Shown here in pieces: positions 10,139 through 18,181 of a stretch of 21,536 bases of DNA. The notes beneath the pieces were generated by a model. That model ran no database searches and was not told where the DNA came from. It saw nothing but the letters and a program-made list of their open reading frames with translations. The number at the start of each line of letters is the position of its first letter. Position 1 is the stretch's first letter. The position numbers and the translations under genes were made by a program. The DNA is from Prasinococcaceae sp. CCMP 1430 (lineage: Eukaryota; Prasinodermophyta; Palmophyllophyceae; Prasinococcales; Prasinococcaceae), in assembly GCA_013416795.1 (NCBI GenBank), contig RQSC01000014.1:112302-133837 (forward strand), read 5' to 3'.

Positions 10139-11464
10139 TCACGGGGGCTCGCTCTGCGGGGTGTATCGCACGACAAGCGCGACCTCCCCGTCCATGCCGG
10201 CGCCGCAACCCTCAGTTTCGGCCGGCGCGCCTGCCTCGCTCGAGCCCGCTGCAGGCGGTTTGCGGATCTCCACCTCAAGAGTGGCATTCTTGCGGCGCAC
10301 CAGCCACAAGCGACCGCTGTCGTCGAGAAGCTTCAGTGAGCTGCGTGGGGCCGAGGCGGGAAGCGTGAACGCACTGCGTCAGCCATGGCAAGGGTCAAAC
10401 AAGCGCGATCTGCCGCTTGCGCGCATTGGCGAGCACGCACGGGCGCACCTGCCACCGCAGCGAAGAACGACGCCGTCCCTCCCAACCACCTCAGGCTGCG
10501 GGCCCCGGACGACGCGCACGCGTGCCCCGTGCAAGTCGAGGCGCGCAAGGCGCGCACGCAGCTCGGCTGCAGGCAGCGTGCGTGGGTCGACGTGCTGCGC
10601 GGCGAGCGCGGCCGCGCGGTCGCGCCGCCCGAGCGCGTCCTTGGCCTTGCGCCTACCGGAGGTTGCCGAGCCGAGCTCACGCCACGCGTAGCCCTGCCAG
10701 CGCCGCTGCACCTCCGTGTACAGGCCCGGGTCACGCGCAGCTGCAGGCACATCGGCCGCCGCGCGCATCCTCCGAGGCAGAGGCGCTCGTGCCGGCGGCC
10801 TCTTTGCGCGGCGCTCGCCCGCGCCGCCGCCCAGCTGCACGTGGCGCCCGCTGAGCTTCTGGGCGTACACCGATGCCGCGTCGCCCGAGGCGCGCTCACG
10901 TGTCGTGAGCAGCTCCGATACCAGCTCGAAGAGGTAGCTGCCCTCGCCGCCGCCGTTCGCGCCGCTGCCGCCTTTGCCGCCCGCTTCGCCGCGTGCAAGG
11001 GCGACTGACAGCAGCGAAGGAGGCAGCCCAGCGCGCAGCGCGTCGACCGACATAGGCTCCATGAGGGTCGCCGCACTCGCCGTCTCGCTCGGAGAAAACG
11101 TCTGGGGCGTGGCCACAGCGGGCCTGCCCATGGCCGGTGCCGCCGTCTTGGTCGCTGCAGCTCGTACTGCCGTCGCCGGTGGGGGCACGGCCGCAGTACC
11201 GTCGCGCGCGAACGCCTCGATTGGCACGATGCCACGAGTGCGGGCGCTCGCGACGGCGGCAGCGGGAGCGGCAGCGGCGCGTTTGCGCTTCCTCTCGCGC
11301 GCTGTGTCATCGTTGCCCCCACCCGCGACTGCCTTCGCCTTCGCTTTTGCCACCCTCTTGTCAAGCGTCCGTACACCGCCACCGCCGCTGCCCCCGCGCC
11401 CGCCCGCACCGAAGCGGCCCTTGAGGGCGTCCATTGCGCTCGCGAGCTTGCGCGCCTCGGCCAT
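10139..11464 (-). CDS. POP4: RNase P/MRP protein subunit Pop4/Rpp29 (two exons)
   Basis: Nuclear subunit of RNase P (tRNA 5' processing) and RNase MRP (rRNA processing). Exon 1 (11464-10449) encodes a long Ala/Gly/Lys-rich N-terminus and then the start of the Sm-like barrel: LDLHGARVRVVRGPQP, EVVGRDGVVL (residues 309-334), matching the family's DLHGA...VVRSKCPSYVGITGIVL pattern. Read without splicing, the barrel is cut off and turns into random sequence. Removing a 108-nt intron (10341-10448; CAG|GTGCGC donor, CACGCAG|C acceptor) joins RCGGS to SLKLLDDSGRLWLV RRKNATLEVEI, aligning without gaps to VFKIITKEDRLKVIPKLNCVFTVEI of vertebrate Rpp29. Exon 2 ends at the TGA at 10139-10141, giving 405 residues. 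ATG 11464 is the first before the conserved part that does not collide with importin-11. The N-terminus is about twice the usual length and poorly conserved. Confidence 0.85.
10341..10448 (-). other. POP4: Spliceosomal intron of POP4 (108 nt)
   Basis: Reading the minus strand, the donor is CAG|GTGCGCCC (GT at 10448-10447) and the acceptor is CCACGCAG|C (AG at 10342-10341). Exon 1 ends in phase 2, and the split codon AG|C gives serine. Splicing restores the gapless alignment of the Rpp29 barrel, which is strong indirect support. Confidence 0.85.
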
Positions 11465-11660
11465 CGCTGCCGGCCCGTGCGCGTCTATGCTCGGCGCACG
11501 GGGTCCCGACAGCGCCGCGCCGCGCGCGCGCGGCGCGCATGCTCTGCCACCTATGTTTCGGATGTGTGACGCAGCGGACGGCGAATGCCACACAGCGCGC
11601 CGCACCGCGCCAGGCAGCGCAGGCGCCGGCCCCGGCCCGCATGGCGGGGTGGGCGGCGCG
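11465..11660. promoter_or_regulatory. Bidirectional promoter region between POP4 and importin-11
   Basis: Only 196 bases separate the two divergent start codons, so both promoters and 5' UTRs must lie here or overlap the genes. It is GC-rich, with one less GC-rich patch around 11540-11575 (ctatgtttcggatgtgtgac). No TATA box is seen. Confidence 0.6.
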
Positions 11661-14600
11661 ATGGCAGCGAGCGCCGGCATTGATGAGGCGGGGCTCGTGA
11701 CGGCGCTTGCCGCGGCGCAGTCAGCCGACGCAGCGGTGCGCGCCCCAGCCGAGGGCGCGCTGCAGGCAGCCGCAGCACAGCCGGGGTACTGCGAGGCGCT
11801 GCTGCGGGTGGTGGCCGCGCGGCGCGCGGGCGGCGATGCGGAGCGTTGGATGGCTGTGCTATGTCTGAAGAACGCCATTGGCCGTCACTGGCGCGTGCGT
11901 GCTGGGGCCAACGGTGCCGTTAGCGTCACGGCCGCCGAGAAGGCAAGCGTGCGTTCCGCGCTTCTCGCGGCCCTGGACGAGCCGTCGCCCCAGGTCGCGG
12001 TGCAACTCGCTGTCGTCGTCGCGCGCGTCGCGAGGCTCGACTTCCCACGAGAATGGCCCGGGTTCTTCCAGGCGCTCATGGGGCGTCTGCAGCAACCCAG
12101 CGCGGTGCCGGATGGCCTTCTAGTCCAGCGCGTGTATCTCACGCTGCACCACGTGCTCAAGGAGCTCGCGTCGAAGCGCCTGGCGGCCGATCAGAGAGTG
12201 TTTGCCGAGGTGGCAGCCCAGCTCTTCGAGGGCGTGTGGGCGCAGTGGTGCGCAGATACAAGTGTGGCGTTTGAGGGGGTGCCGGCCGCGCTCGACGCGG
12301 CGGCGAGGGGCTCCGCTGGCGCGGATCAGCCATTGCTGCTTGCGCTCGAGCGCTGGTTGCTCGCGCTCAAGTGCCTGCGGCGGCTCGTGCTGCATGGCTT
12401 CGGCCCCGATGCGCGCACGCTGGACGACGTCCCACTCGTCCGTAGGCTAGTGCCTGCGTGCATGGAGGCACTCGGCCGGATGCGCAGCTGGCGTGACGCG
12501 GCCTCGGCCGGCGCGGCCGTGCCGCTCGCGCCGGCGATCGAGAAGTGCGCTCTGAAGGCGCTCAAGACGGTGGTCGACCTGCAGCACACGCACCCATGGA
12601 GCTTCCTTGGCTGCCTGGGCACCACCTTCGACGCTTGTGCTGCAGAAGTGCTCGCCGCGCCTGAGGGTGGCCGGCCTCGCTTTGACCGCCTACTTATCCA
12701 CTGCATGACGCTCCTGCAGAACGTGTTGAAGAATCGGGGATATCGCAAGGCGCTCGCTGACTCCGCCGCGCCAAACGAGCTGACGCAGCGGGGCGAGCGC
12801 CTGACAGCGCTCGGCAAGGAGGTGCGCGCCGAGCTCCAGGTGCGCGTCGGCGCGGACGCAATGGCGCGCCTGTGCGTGCTGCTCGTGCGCGGCTACCTGC
12901 CGCTCACCGCCGAGGACCTGGAGGAGTGGGAGGCCGATCCCGAGGCGTTCGCGCATGAGCAGGACGTCGTGGGCTCCAAGGACCGCCTGCGACCGTGCGC
13001 GGAGTCACTTTTTGCGACAGTCCTCGAAACAGCCAGGGAAGCGTGCGCGCCAGGGGTGGTGGCGATGCTCAACGAAGCAGTTGTGGAAATGGGCGCCGCC
13101 GCTCCCGCGGCGGAGAGCACGGGCGCTGCAAGGGCGCGGGCAGCCTCGCTCGCCCTCGAGGCGGTGTACAACGCGGTGGGGCTGGGTGAGTACTCCCTGT
13201 ACGACTACGTGGACTTCAAGTCCTTGTTCCCAAACGTGCTGGTGCCGGAGCTGGCGATCGATGCTGCGTGGCGAGCGCCGGTGCGACGACGAGCAGCATG
13301 GCTAATTGGGCGATGGGTGAGCGCGCTCGACGCGCCCATGCGGCAGGTGGCGTACGGCGCGCTTACGCCGCTCCTGCGTGTGGATGACTTTGCCGTGCGG
13401 CTGGCGGCGCTTGGAGCCCTACACGCGCTGTGTGATGACTGGTCGTTCGAGGAGGAAGGCTTCGTCCCCTATCTGGCTCCTGTCCTAGACGCATGCTTTG
13501 CCCTCTGCCCCCAGTCGACTGAACTGGACACGCAAACGCGCGTCTTCGCTCTGGTGGGTGTCCTAGTGGAGCGTATGCCAAACAGCGCCGCCGCCGCCGC
13601 CGACCGCGTGGTCGCTCAGTTGCCGGGCGCGTGGGCAGCATCGGAGTCTCAGCCGTTGCTACGCATTCAGGTAGTCTCGGTGGTGCAGCGGATGGTGGCG
13701 AGCCTCGGGCTGCAGGGCGGGCCGCTGCAGGCAATGATCGCGCCGGTGGTAGCCTATTGCACAAATCCGGACGAGCGGGAGGCGCTCAGTCTGCTCGAGG
13801 ATGGTCTGCAGCTCTGGCTCGCCGTGCTGCGCAACGCGCCGACCATGTCGCCCGAGTTGATGGCCCTCTTCCCGAACATACCGCGCATCATCGCTTCGAT
13901 GGGTTTTGAGCATCTGCAGCCGTGCGCGCGGCTCCTCGAAGCCTACGTGCTTCTCGGTGGCGCTGAATTCCTGCAAACGCACGGCGGTTCCGTGGTGACC
14001 TTCCTGGGTGCAATCGTCGGCGAGGTGAAGGAGGCGGGTCTGCTCATGGTCCTGCCGTCAATGGACATGATGCTCATGCTTTTCCCCGCCGACGCACCTG
14101 CGTTACTCGAGGGCGTCCTGGCCAAGCTGGTCGCATTGCTGGCCGAGCGCACGGAGTCGATGCGCGCCGTGGCCGAGGCCTGTTGCGTGCTCGCGCGCGT
14201 GCTCTTCGCCAACGCTCGAGCATTCGAGCGCTTGCTGTCACCGACGGGGCCCGCGGCGGCGCTCCTCCGCCCGACAGTCGCCGCCTCTGTGGCATCTACA
14301 GGCGGGCTCATGCGCACTTTTGTGGGCGTCTGGCTCGAGGCGTGCGACAGCCTTCGCTCGGTGCACCAGCGGAAGCTCTGCTCGCTGGCGCTCTGCGTGC
14401 TCCTGACAAGCGCCGACCCTGCAGTCGCGGTGGCAAACCTGGAGCCTATCATCGTTGTCGCCACCGGAGCGCTGGCCGAGTTGGACGGTGGTGCGGCGAG
14501 CGGCAGTGGTGGCGTGCTCGGCCAGCAGTGGCAGCGTGGGTGCGATGGTGACGACGAGGACGAGGATGCTGGCGAGGGCGGGGCGCAGCGCCTGCGTGCG

Positions 14601-14780
14601 GCACATGCAGCCGACCAGGCGGCGCAGGCCGACTTGCGCGCTGCCCTGCGTGACGCGCTGCGTGCTGCTGAGGCGACGCACGGGGCCGCCTTCGCCCAAG
14701 CGATGGGCGGCGTGCACGCACATGTCAGGACGCAGCTTGAGCGCGCACTGCAACCGCCCGCGGGCAGCGCTGCGCAATAG
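11661..14780 (+). CDS. IPO11: Importin-11 (karyopherin beta, Kap120 family)
   Basis: Nuclear transport receptor of the importin-beta superfamily that carries cargo through nuclear pores under control of Ran-GTP. The 1,039-residue frame is a chain of HEAT repeats similar to animal importin-11 along its whole length. The importin-beta N-terminal domain is at about 20-80 (APAEGALQAAAAQPGYCEAL, WMAVLCLKNAIGRHWR). The family-specific segments are VARLDFPREWP, LASKRLAADQRVF, EEWEADPEAF, YDYVDFKSLFPNVLVPEL near 514, APVRRRAAWLIGRWV, LLEDGLQLWL and GAEFLQTHGG. An acidic insert, CDGDDEDEDAGEGG (about 960), precedes the C-terminal helix, as in animals. ATG 11661 lines up with the vertebrate N-terminus; in-frame ATGs at 11553 and 11562 would add a low-complexity extension. 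No intron is needed. It is divergent from POP4 and followed by CHMP5 in the same direction. Confidence 0.95.
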   Translation: MAASAGIDEAGLVTALAAAQSADAAVRAPAEGALQAAAAQPGYCEALLRVVAARRAGGDAERWMAVLCLKNAIGRHWRVRAGANGAVSVTAAEKASVRSALLAALDEPSPQVAVQLAVVVARVARLDFPREWPGFFQALMGRLQQPSAVPDGLLVQRVYLTLHHVLKELASKRLAADQRVFAEVAAQLFEGVWAQWCADTSVAFEGVPAALDAAARGSAGADQPLLLALERWLLALKCLRRLVLHGFGPDARTLDDVPLVRRLVPACMEALGRMRSWRDAASAGAAVPLAPAIEKCALKALKTVVDLQHTHPWSFLGCLGTTFDACAAEVLAAPEGGRPRFDRLLIHCMTLLQNVLKNRGYRKALADSAAPNELTQRGERLTALGKEVRAELQVRVGADAMARLCVLLVRGYLPLTAEDLEEWEADPEAFAHEQDVVGSKDRLRPCAESLFATVLETAREACAPGVVAMLNEAVVEMGAAAPAAESTGAARARAASLALEAVYNAVGLGEYSLYDYVDFKSLFPNVLVPELAIDAAWRAPVRRRAAWLIGRWVSALDAPMRQVAYGALTPLLRVDDFAVRLAALGALHALCDDWSFEEEGFVPYLAPVLDACFALCPQSTELDTQTRVFALVGVLVERMPNSAAAAADRVVAQLPGAWAASESQPLLRIQVVSVVQRMVASLGLQGGPLQAMIAPVVAYCTNPDEREALSLLEDGLQLWLAVLRNAPTMSPELMALFPNIPRIIASMGFEHLQPCARLLEAYVLLGGAEFLQTHGGSVVTFLGAIVGEVKEAGLLMVLPSMDMMLMLFPADAPALLEGVLAKLVALLAERTESMRAVAEACCVLARVLFANARAFERLLSPTGPAAALLRPTVAASVASTGGLMRTFVGVWLEACDSLRSVHQRKLCSLALCVLLTSADPAVAVANLEPIIVVATGALAELDGGAASGSGGVLGQQWQRGCDGDDEDEDAGEGGAQRLRAAHAADQAAQADLRAALRDALRAAEATHGAAFAQAMGGVHAHVRTQLERALQPPAGSAAQ

Positions 14781-14872
14781 CATGCGCGGCAGGCGAGCCT
14801 CATGGTGGGGGCGCGCCGCGCCTCATGTCAATTGCACGTTCGATTTTTTCCGTTCCCCCAGAATGTGCGCAA

Positions 14873-14880
14873 TGACGTCA
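14873..14880. promoter_or_regulatory. TGACGTCA palindrome (bZIP/CRE-type site)
   Basis: A perfect eight-base palindrome identical to the cAMP-response-element core recognised by many bZIP factors, in the AT-rich island about 325 bases before the CHMP5 ATG. A role is inferred from position only. Confidence 0.4.
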
Positions 14881-15145
14881 TTTTCATTCCGTGTTTTCAT
14901 GTTTGATTGAATTTTTGTTTCATTTCTGCAGTCGTTTTGCGGACCGCTCTGCGTCCGCGCGTCGTGCGCGCGTGCCAGCTGGGCGGTGCACCTCGGCGGC
15001 GCTTCCTGCGCCCGCGCAGCGCCGCAGCGGCGACGCGAGGCCCGCGGGCGCGCGCGCTCGCGCGCGCCCGCGCACGCCGAACGCCGGCCTACTCGCAGGC
15101 AAATAGAGGCGGAGAGGAGGAGGGAAGGGGCTCGGTCGGCTGAGC

Positions 15146-15166
15146 GGGGGCGGGGGCGGGGGCGGG
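15146..15166 (+). repeat. G-quadruplex-prone (GGGGGC)n repeat in probable CHMP5 leader
   Basis: Three GGGGGC units plus GGG give four G-runs separated by single C bases, on the coding strand and ending 37 bases before the CHMP5 ATG. If transcribed, the leader RNA could form a four-tetrad-layer-capable G-quadruplex and affect translation. Confidence 0.65.
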
Positions 15167-15203
15167 CAGCGCTGGCGGCAGAGCGCGCCTCCCCGCCGGA
15201 AGC

Positions 15204-15875
15204 ATGCGGCGCGTCTTCGGCGCGAGGAAGAAGAAGGAGCCCGCGCCGTCGCTCGAGGATACGACGTCGTCGCTCAACAGCCGCGGCGAGAACATCGATG
15301 AAAAGATAAGGAAGCTTGAAGGCGAGCTTTCGCGCTTCCGCGACCAGCTGAAGCGCGTCAAGGGGCCCGCGCAGGCGGCCATCAAGCAGCGTGCGCTTCG
15401 CGTGCTCAAGCAGAAGCGCATGTACGAGCAGCAGCGTGACCAGCTGTACAACCAGAGCTTCAACCTGGAGCAGGTGGCCTTTGCGACGCAGAATATCAAG
15501 GACACGCAGGCGACTGTGGCGTCCATGAAAAGTGCCGCCAAGGAGATCAAGAAGGAGTACAAGAAGGTCGACATTAACGAGATAGAAAACCTCAACGACG
15601 AAATGGCAGACATGCTCGATCTCACCAACGAGATCCAGGAGACCCTCGGACAGACGTTCGGTGTGCCGGATGACATCGACGAGGAAGAGCTCATGGGAGA
15701 GCTCGACGCGCTGGAGGACGAGATGCTCGACGAGGAGGTCGAGGAAGGCGCTGCACCGTCGTACCTCACCGAGGAGGTAGAAGCAGACGCGCTGTCACTT
15801 CCGAGCGCACCTGACGGAGCACCCGCCGTGGCGGACGACCCGCTGGCGGCGCCGGCAAACAGAGAGGAGGCGTAA
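15204..15875 (+). CDS. CHMP5: ESCRT-III protein CHMP5/Vps60
   Basis: Snf7-family ESCRT-III component acting at endosomes and other membranes in multivesicular body formation and membrane scission, where it regulates Vps4 with LIP5/Vta1. The 223-residue frame matches CHMP5 length and order. It has a basic N-terminus (MRRVFGARKKKEPAPSLED), then SRGENIDEKIRKLEGELSRF, the family hallmark ALRVLKQKRMYEQQRDQL, a helical region with SFNLEQVAFATQNIKDT, and an acidic C-terminal half with ELDALEDEMLDEE and PSYLTEE, corresponding to the region that binds LIP5 in animals. The last 20 residues are unlike the animal tail. The ATG at 15204 is fixed by the conserved basic start. A G-rich repeat and an AT-rich island lie upstream, so the leader may be long. 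No intron is seen in the coding part. Confidence 0.95.
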   Translation: MRRVFGARKKKEPAPSLEDTTSSLNSRGENIDEKIRKLEGELSRFRDQLKRVKGPAQAAIKQRALRVLKQKRMYEQQRDQLYNQSFNLEQVAFATQNIKDTQATVASMKSAAKEIKKEYKKVDINEIENLNDEMADMLDLTNEIQETLGQTFGVPDDIDEEELMGELDALEDEMLDEEVEEGAAPSYLTEEVEADALSLPSAPDGAPAVADDPLAAPANREEA

Positions 15876-16151
15876 GGCACGCGCTTTTGTTGCTGCTGGA
15901 GACGCCACTTTCTGCGACCGCCGTGTTGGTACCATAATGACGATGAGACATAGTCCACTCGCGCTCGAACTTGGCTGCATGCTCGCGGTACCCCCCTCGC
16001 CCCTCCCTCACGTCGGTCGACTCGCCCTGCACTGGCACGTGCTGCTACGCCGCGCGCGGTGTGATCGCAGGCCATCGAGAGTCCCCGTCTTGGCGATGAG
16101 AGCTGCGTCCAGCCCTCGCAGGTGCGCAGGGGCACAAGTCGGTCAAATCGG

Positions 16152-16163
16152 TCGACATGTCGA
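16152..16163. promoter_or_regulatory. 12-bp palindrome TCGACATGTCGA
   Basis: A perfect 12-base palindrome overlapping by one base the AAATCGAAAT decamer upstream of the J-domain gene. Just before it, TCGGTCAAATCGGTC repeats TCGGTC twice. The arrangement looks like a clustered binding site; no factor can be named. Confidence 0.35.
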
Positions 16164-16172
16164 AATCGAAAT
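16163..16172 (+). promoter_or_regulatory. AAATCGAAAT decamer upstream of the J-domain gene
   Basis: Exact copy of the decamer also found at 7719 and 20292, sense to the downstream gene and 377 bases before its ATG. Confidence 0.4.
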
Positions 16173-16322
16173 CACGAGACTCCGAGGGGCGCGAGACTCG
16201 AAAGCCAACTGTCACGTCGCGCAGCGCGCGGAGCGCTCGCGCACCCATCACACTGTGCACAGGTGGCGTGCGGCGAGCGCGCATGCTCTGTCGCGGTGAC
16301 GGCGGCTCTATTGGCCTTCCAC

Positions 16323-16349
16323 CTCGGTAGGACTCCTACCTGGGCGAGG
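16323..16349 (+). other. Short hairpin upstream of the J-domain gene
   Basis: GGTAGG and CCTACC flank a three-base loop, act. An outer CCTC/GAGG pair is separated from the inner stem by a small asymmetric bulge. It lies about 190 bases before the start codon, possibly in the 5' UTR. Function is unknown. Confidence 0.4.
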
Positions 16350-16539
16350 AGCGAGTGCCCACCGGGATAGCGGGGCAACCGCACCATCGCCACAACCGCG
16401 GGACTGCCGTAAACACGCGCCGCCCAGCGCACGGAGTGGTGGGTGCCCCGGCGCTGACCACGCAGCAGGAGGGCCGTGGCACGACGCCCAGCGAGCTGCG
16501 GCGCACGTTCTGTAGCCTCGCCTTCCCTGAATTGCCGCC

Positions 16540-18018
16540 ATGCCGGCGTTCACGCGCGAGTACTCAGCTGAGGTGCTCGGCATCGAGGCGGATGCCGACA
16601 CGAGCGTGGCCACCAAGGCATATCGCAAGCTCGCCATGCAGTGGCACCCTGACAAAAACAGAGACAACAACGAAGAGGCTACCGAGCGCTTCAAGGAGAT
16701 CTCAGCCGCGTACAATGCGTTCGCGAACGAGGACTTCGAGGATGAGGCTGACGGCCACGGCTTCTCGGCGTTTGACGACGACGACGTAATGGATCTCTTC
16801 TTCTCGATGTTTTTTGGGCCGGGCGGGGGCCACAGTGGAGGAGGCTACTTCTTCTATCCGGGCGGCCCAAGAGGCGGTGGGAGGGGTGCGTCTGGGAGCG
16901 ATGATTACGACGATTGCGACGATTACGACGATTCTGACTACGAGTACGAGTACGACAGTGAGGAGGACTTTGACCCCGATGAGACTGAGGATGAGCGCAT
17001 TGCGCGGCTGGCGGCAGCGCGAGAGGAGCAGCGCCGGCAGCAGAGGGAGCACCAGGAGTTCCTCGAGGCACAGCACCGGCGCTATGAGGAATATCGCAGG
17101 AGGCAGCGTGCCAGCGAGCGCAAGGAGTCGCGCGAGCGCTTCGAACGCATGGCCGCCGAGGCCGCTGAACGCGAGAAACAAAATGCCGAGGCGCGCAGGA
17201 TGATGCGTGAAGAGCTTGACAGGCAGGAAAGGGAGCGAGACGAGACTGAGGCGCAGAATCGGGAGTCCAGGGCGGCCGCGAAGAAGGCACGCAAGGACGC
17301 CATGCTGAGGAGGTACGCTGAGGGCGAAAGCGATGGTGATCACCGTAGCTCGAGCCGACACGACAAGCGCCATCAGCGGCGCGCGCATTCGCGCACCGCC
17401 CCGAAGGCGGTTGAAGCCAACCAGAGCTCGGACCTGCGAGACCGACTCACCGCGGCGGAGCGTGAGCTGCTTGAGGCCATGGAGGCAGACGGCACATTGC
17501 CCACGGCCACAGGTGGCGCGACCGAGAGTAATGAGTGTGGACACCAAGAGTCGGCTGATGAACAGCAGCAGCAGCAGCAGAAGGCTGCGGCCGTGCCCAA
17601 GCGGGTTAGTGATGAGGAGTACGAGGCCGCGCTGGCGGCGCGGCGGCGTCAATTGCACGACCAGATGGTGGCGGATGAGGCGCGCGCGATGGCCGCATCC
17701 CTGCGCGCCTCCGAAGAGGAGGCCCGCAAGCTGCAGCGCAGGCGCGAGCTGGAGGAGGCGCAGCGCAAGATGGATGCTGGGCACGCCATGAAGGCTCAGG
17801 AGGAGCGGCGGCAACAACATGCCGAGGCCGAACAGCGCAAGGGGGCAAGCGCGCCAAAGGCAGGCGCGTGTACAAAGATCTTGCTGGACGTCGACTACGC
17901 CCGTGGTACGGAGCCCTGGGCGGACTTTGCACCCGGCCTGAGCTCTGCAGAAGTGAGCGACGTGATGTACGAATTTGCCACGGCTGCGGGTCGCACTGTC
18001 AGGATGGGCGGCGCGTGA
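16540..18018 (+). CDS. Class C J-domain protein with long charged coiled coil
   Basis: A co-chaperone that would stimulate the ATPase of an Hsp70 partner. Of 492 residues, the N-terminal 7-65 form a J domain with the essential HPD at 36-38 in AYRKLAMQWHPDKN. A Gly/Phe-like linker (GPGGGHSGGGYFFYPGGPRG, 93-112) and an Asp/Tyr/Glu cluster (120-150) encoded by near-repeats of gattacgacgat follow. Residues 152-290 and 355-435 are Arg/Glu/Ala-rich and probably coiled coil, separated by a linker with six CAG-encoded glutamines. A short non-repetitive tail (TKILLDVDYARGTEPW onward) may be a folded module I do not recognise. There is no zinc-binding or canonical C-terminal substrate domain, hence class C. 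Client and compartment are unknown; no signal peptide is seen. The ATG at 16540 immediately precedes the J domain. Confidence 0.85.
   Translation: MPAFTREYSAEVLGIEADADTSVATKAYRKLAMQWHPDKNRDNNEEATERFKEISAAYNAFANEDFEDEADGHGFSAFDDDDVMDLFFSMFFGPGGGHSGGGYFFYPGGPRGGGRGASGSDDYDDCDDYDDSDYEYEYDSEEDFDPDETEDERIARLAAAREEQRRQQREHQEFLEAQHRRYEEYRRRQRASERKESRERFERMAAEAAEREKQNAEARRMMREELDRQERERDETEAQNRESRAAAKKARKDAMLRRYAEGESDGDHRSSSRHDKRHQRRAHSRTAPKAVEANQSSDLRDRLTAAERELLEAMEADGTLPTATGGATESNECGHQESADEQQQQQQKAAAVPKRVSDEEYEAALAARRRQLHDQMVADEARAMAASLRASEEEARKLQRRRELEEAQRKMDAGHAMKAQEERRQQHAEAEQRKGASAPKAGACTKILLDVDYARGTEPWADFAPGLSSAEVSDVMYEFATAAGRTVRMGGA
17563..17580 (+). repeat. CAG trinucleotide repeat (six units)
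   Basis: Six consecutive CAG codons encode glutamines inside the J-domain protein, between its two charged helical regions. It is short but potentially length-polymorphic. Confidence 0.9.
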
Positions 18019-18181
18019 CGTGCAAGGGCACCGTCGATGCGGGTCACATCGAGGCCCAAGGGCAACTGCTAAATTGTGAGGGGAGACGTGCTCGCGCGGC
18101 GCAAACGCCATGCGCGCAACGCTGCGCGTCGAGACTCCATGCGCGGGGGGGGCGTGGAATGCGACTGCCGCCGCGTTTCCA

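Larger units (their letters stand above)
14781..15203. other. Intergenic region between importin-11 and CHMP5
   Basis: No gene is seen. There is an AT-rich island at 14839-14940 with a TGACGTCA palindrome and a splice-acceptor-like tract ending at 14931. Very GC-rich sequence follows, ending in a G-run repeat just before the CHMP5 start. It probably holds the importin-11 3' UTR and the CHMP5 promoter and leader. Confidence 0.6.
15876..16539. other. Intergenic region between CHMP5 and the J-domain gene
   Basis: No gene is recognised, and I see no tRNA-like structure. It contains the AAATCGAAAT decamer, an overlapping TCGACATGTCGA palindrome and a short stable hairpin nearer the J-domain gene. 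It probably contains the CHMP5 3' UTR and the J-domain gene promoter. Confidence 0.6.

Noticed and set aside
7657-10287. Minus-strand frame of 876 codons
   Set aside because: It is the antisense shadow of GMP synthase plus its leader. The His/Arg/Leu-rich product follows from the GC-rich codon bias of the real gene and matches no family.
10974-11660. Upstream extension of the importin-11 frame
   Set aside because: This part overlaps POP4 exon 1 on the other strand, is low in complexity, and is not needed because ATG 11661 aligns with the family N-terminus.
14183-14551. Overlapping plus-strand frame inside importin-11
   Set aside because: It is an out-of-frame shadow of the conserved HEAT-repeat coding sequence.
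15876-16539. Possible tRNA or small RNA gene between CHMP5 and the J-domain gene
   Set aside because: I looked for a T-arm GGTTCGA-type box and a cloverleaf and found none; only a short hairpin is present.
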